Source: Treponema sp. (lineage in GTDB: Bacteria > Spirochaetota > Spirochaetia > Treponematales > Treponemataceae). From it: a DNA stretch of 5,764 nucleotides. Shown in pieces: positions 4,683 through 5,764 of the stretch. Each line of letters opens with the position of its first letter. Positions within the stretch are counted from its first letter, which is position 1. Made by a program: the position numbers and the translations under genes. Below the pieces are notes generated by a model. That model had not been told where the DNA came from. It ran no database searches and was given only the letters and a program-made list of their open reading frames with translations. The stretch covers positions 1-5,764 of the forward strand of contig JAFYDO010000219.1 in the NCBI GenBank assembly GCA_017544745.1. The letters run 5' to 3'.

Positions 4683-5764
4683 CTACAAAATGTAGCGGCT
4701 CAAATCCTGATTCTGGCTTATGCCTTCGAGTTTTGAGTCTACATAAGCGGCATCAATCTTAATGGTCTCACCCTTATGTTCATCTGCCTCGAAGTTTATG
4801 TCGGCCAGGACTTTTTCCATGATGGTGTGGAGGCGACGGGCACCTATGTTTTCGGCAGAGGCGTTTACTTCTTCGGCTACGACGCTCATGCGGTCAAGGG
4901 CATCTTCGGTAATGTCGAGCTTAACGCCTTCGGTTTCCAGGAGCGAAGTGTACTGCATGATGAGGCTGTTTTTCGGCTCCTTGAGGATGCGCTTGAAGTC
5001 TTCCTTGTGAAGGGAATCGAGCTCTACACGCAGAGGGAAACGGCCCTGAAGTTCCGGGATTAGGTCACTTGGAGCGGCAACACTAAAGGCACCTGCTGCA
5101 ATGAAGAGGATGTGTGTTGTGTCCACTACTCCAAACTTTGTATTTACGTTGCTGCCTTCTACAATCGGGAGGATGTCACGCTGAACACCTTCACGGCTAA
5201 CGTCCTGTCCGTGGCTTTCGCCGTGGACTGCAATTTTGTCTATTTCGTCTATGAAGATGATACCGCTCTGCTCTACACGTTTTTTAGCTTCGTCGGCAAC
5301 CTTGTCGTGATCTACCATGCTGTCCAGAACTTCTTCTGTAAGAATCTTGCGGGCTTCTTTGACTGTAACGGAACGCTTTTTACTGCGGCCACCGCCACGC
5401 ATCATATTTACAAGGCCCTGCATGCTGTTCTGAAGGTCATCAATTGAACCACCGGCAATAATTTCCATGCTTGGCATACCAGGATTATTTGAAACAACAA
5501 TGTCTACTTCGCGGTCTTCGAGCTTGCCTTCGCGGAGCATCTGGCGGAACTTTTCGCGTGTGGAATTATCTACAGGTTTTGATTCTTCTTTCTGGGTGGC
5601 TTCTCCTTCCATCTGGCCTGCAATTTTATTCAGGTCAATCTGAATTTCTGTAGGAGAGCTCTGGGTAATAAAGCCCATTGGAATTGCTTCTGAGTTTGAG
5701 TCAGAGGCTTTTTCTTCTTTTGCAGGCTTGTCGTTTGTGCCAGGCAGGAGCAGATCAAGCAGAC
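4683..5764 (-). CDS. hslU: ATP-dependent protease ATPase subunit HslU (ClpY), 5' end beyond the right edge
   Basis: HslU is the AAA+ unfoldase that feeds substrates to the HslV peptidase in the cytoplasm. About 360 codons are visible; the frame stays open to the window edge (first residues LLDLLLPG), so the Walker A region and the real start lie outside and the ATG at 5676-5678 is internal. Counting from that Met: I-domain residues STREKFRQMLREGKLEDREV at 39-58, Walker B IIFIDEIDKI at 140-149, HslU signature SREGVQRDILPIVEG at 161-175, sensor 1 region HILFIAAGAF, the arginine-finger segment ELQGRFPLRVEL at 209-220, and sensor 2 ENIGARRLHT at 276-285. The C-terminus LSRYIL, which inserts into HslV pockets, is intact. 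The segment between LLLPG and STREKF is about 58 residues and low-complexity, longer than the corresponding stretch I recall for E. coli HslU. hslV is expected upstream, outside the window. Confidence 0.96.
   Translation of the reverse strand, partial: LLDLLLPGTNDKPAKEEKASDSNSEAIPMGFITQSSPTEIQIDLNKIAGQMEGEATQKEESKPVDNSTREKFRQMLREGKLEDREVDIVVSNNPGMPSMEIIAGGSIDDLQNSMQGLVNMMRGGGRSKKRSVTVKEARKILTEEVLDSMVDHDKVADEAKKRVEQSGIIFIDEIDKIAVHGESHGQDVSREGVQRDILPIVEGSNVNTKFGVVDTTHILFIAAGAFSVAAPSDLIPELQGRFPLRVELDSLHKEDFKRILKEPKNSLIMQYTSLLETEGVKLDITEDALDRMSVVAEEVNASAENIGARRLHTIMEKVLADINFEADEHKGETIKIDAAYVDSKLEGISQNQDLSRYIL

Noticed and set aside
1..5764. CRISPR array, insertion sequence, phage genes or a defence system
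   Set aside because: No regularly spaced direct repeats, transposase, integrase or defence-protein motifs were seen in any frame. All long frames are accounted for by flagellar genes, HslU and YjbR.

Overview
This window is a stretch of chromosome from a spirochaete, most likely a Treponema-type organism. On the minus strand the gene order is hslU, flgB, flgC, fliE, fliF, fliG. That order matches the hslVU-flgBC-fliEFG cluster known from Treponema and Borrelia, and every flagellar protein reads as an intact, recognisable family member. The genus is inferred from gene order and protein character, not from a marker gene.

From right to left: a 5'-truncated hslU (ATPase of the HslUV protease) enters at the right edge and ends at 4683. 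Facing it on the plus strand, separated by 3 bp, is a MmcQ/YjbR-family gene (3933-4679). A 288-bp divergent intergenic region (3645-3932) follows. It holds a 148-bp nested imperfect palindrome (3729-3876) and a sigma-28-like promoter reading into flgB. Then come flgB, flgC and fliE (rod and MS-ring/rod junction), fliF (MS ring) and the first 174 codons of fliG (motor switch), which runs off the left edge.

The flagellar genes encode the innermost part of the basal body in assembly order: FliF forms the membrane ring, FliG docks on the FliF C-terminus, FliE joins ring to rod, and FlgB and FlgC are proximal rod proteins. fliF and fliG are separated by 1 bp and fliG's Shine-Dalgarno lies inside fliF, so they are probably translationally coupled. 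The run is not a single uniform transcription unit. Besides the sigma-28-like site before flgB there are sigma-70-like promoters in the 50-bp flgC-fliE gap and in the 103-bp fliE-fliF gap, the latter a near-consensus site with an extended -10.

The most unusual part is the hslU-flgB junction. An opposite-strand YjbR gene and a multi-armed palindrome lie between genes that are adjacent in related spirochaetes. The palindrome is flanked by a matched A6/T6 pair, so it could terminate transcription in either direction. I interpret it as a dispersed, REP/MITE-like structured repeat, to be tested by a genome-wide search. I see no CRISPR array, IS transposase, tRNA or rRNA, and no complete new multi-gene system.
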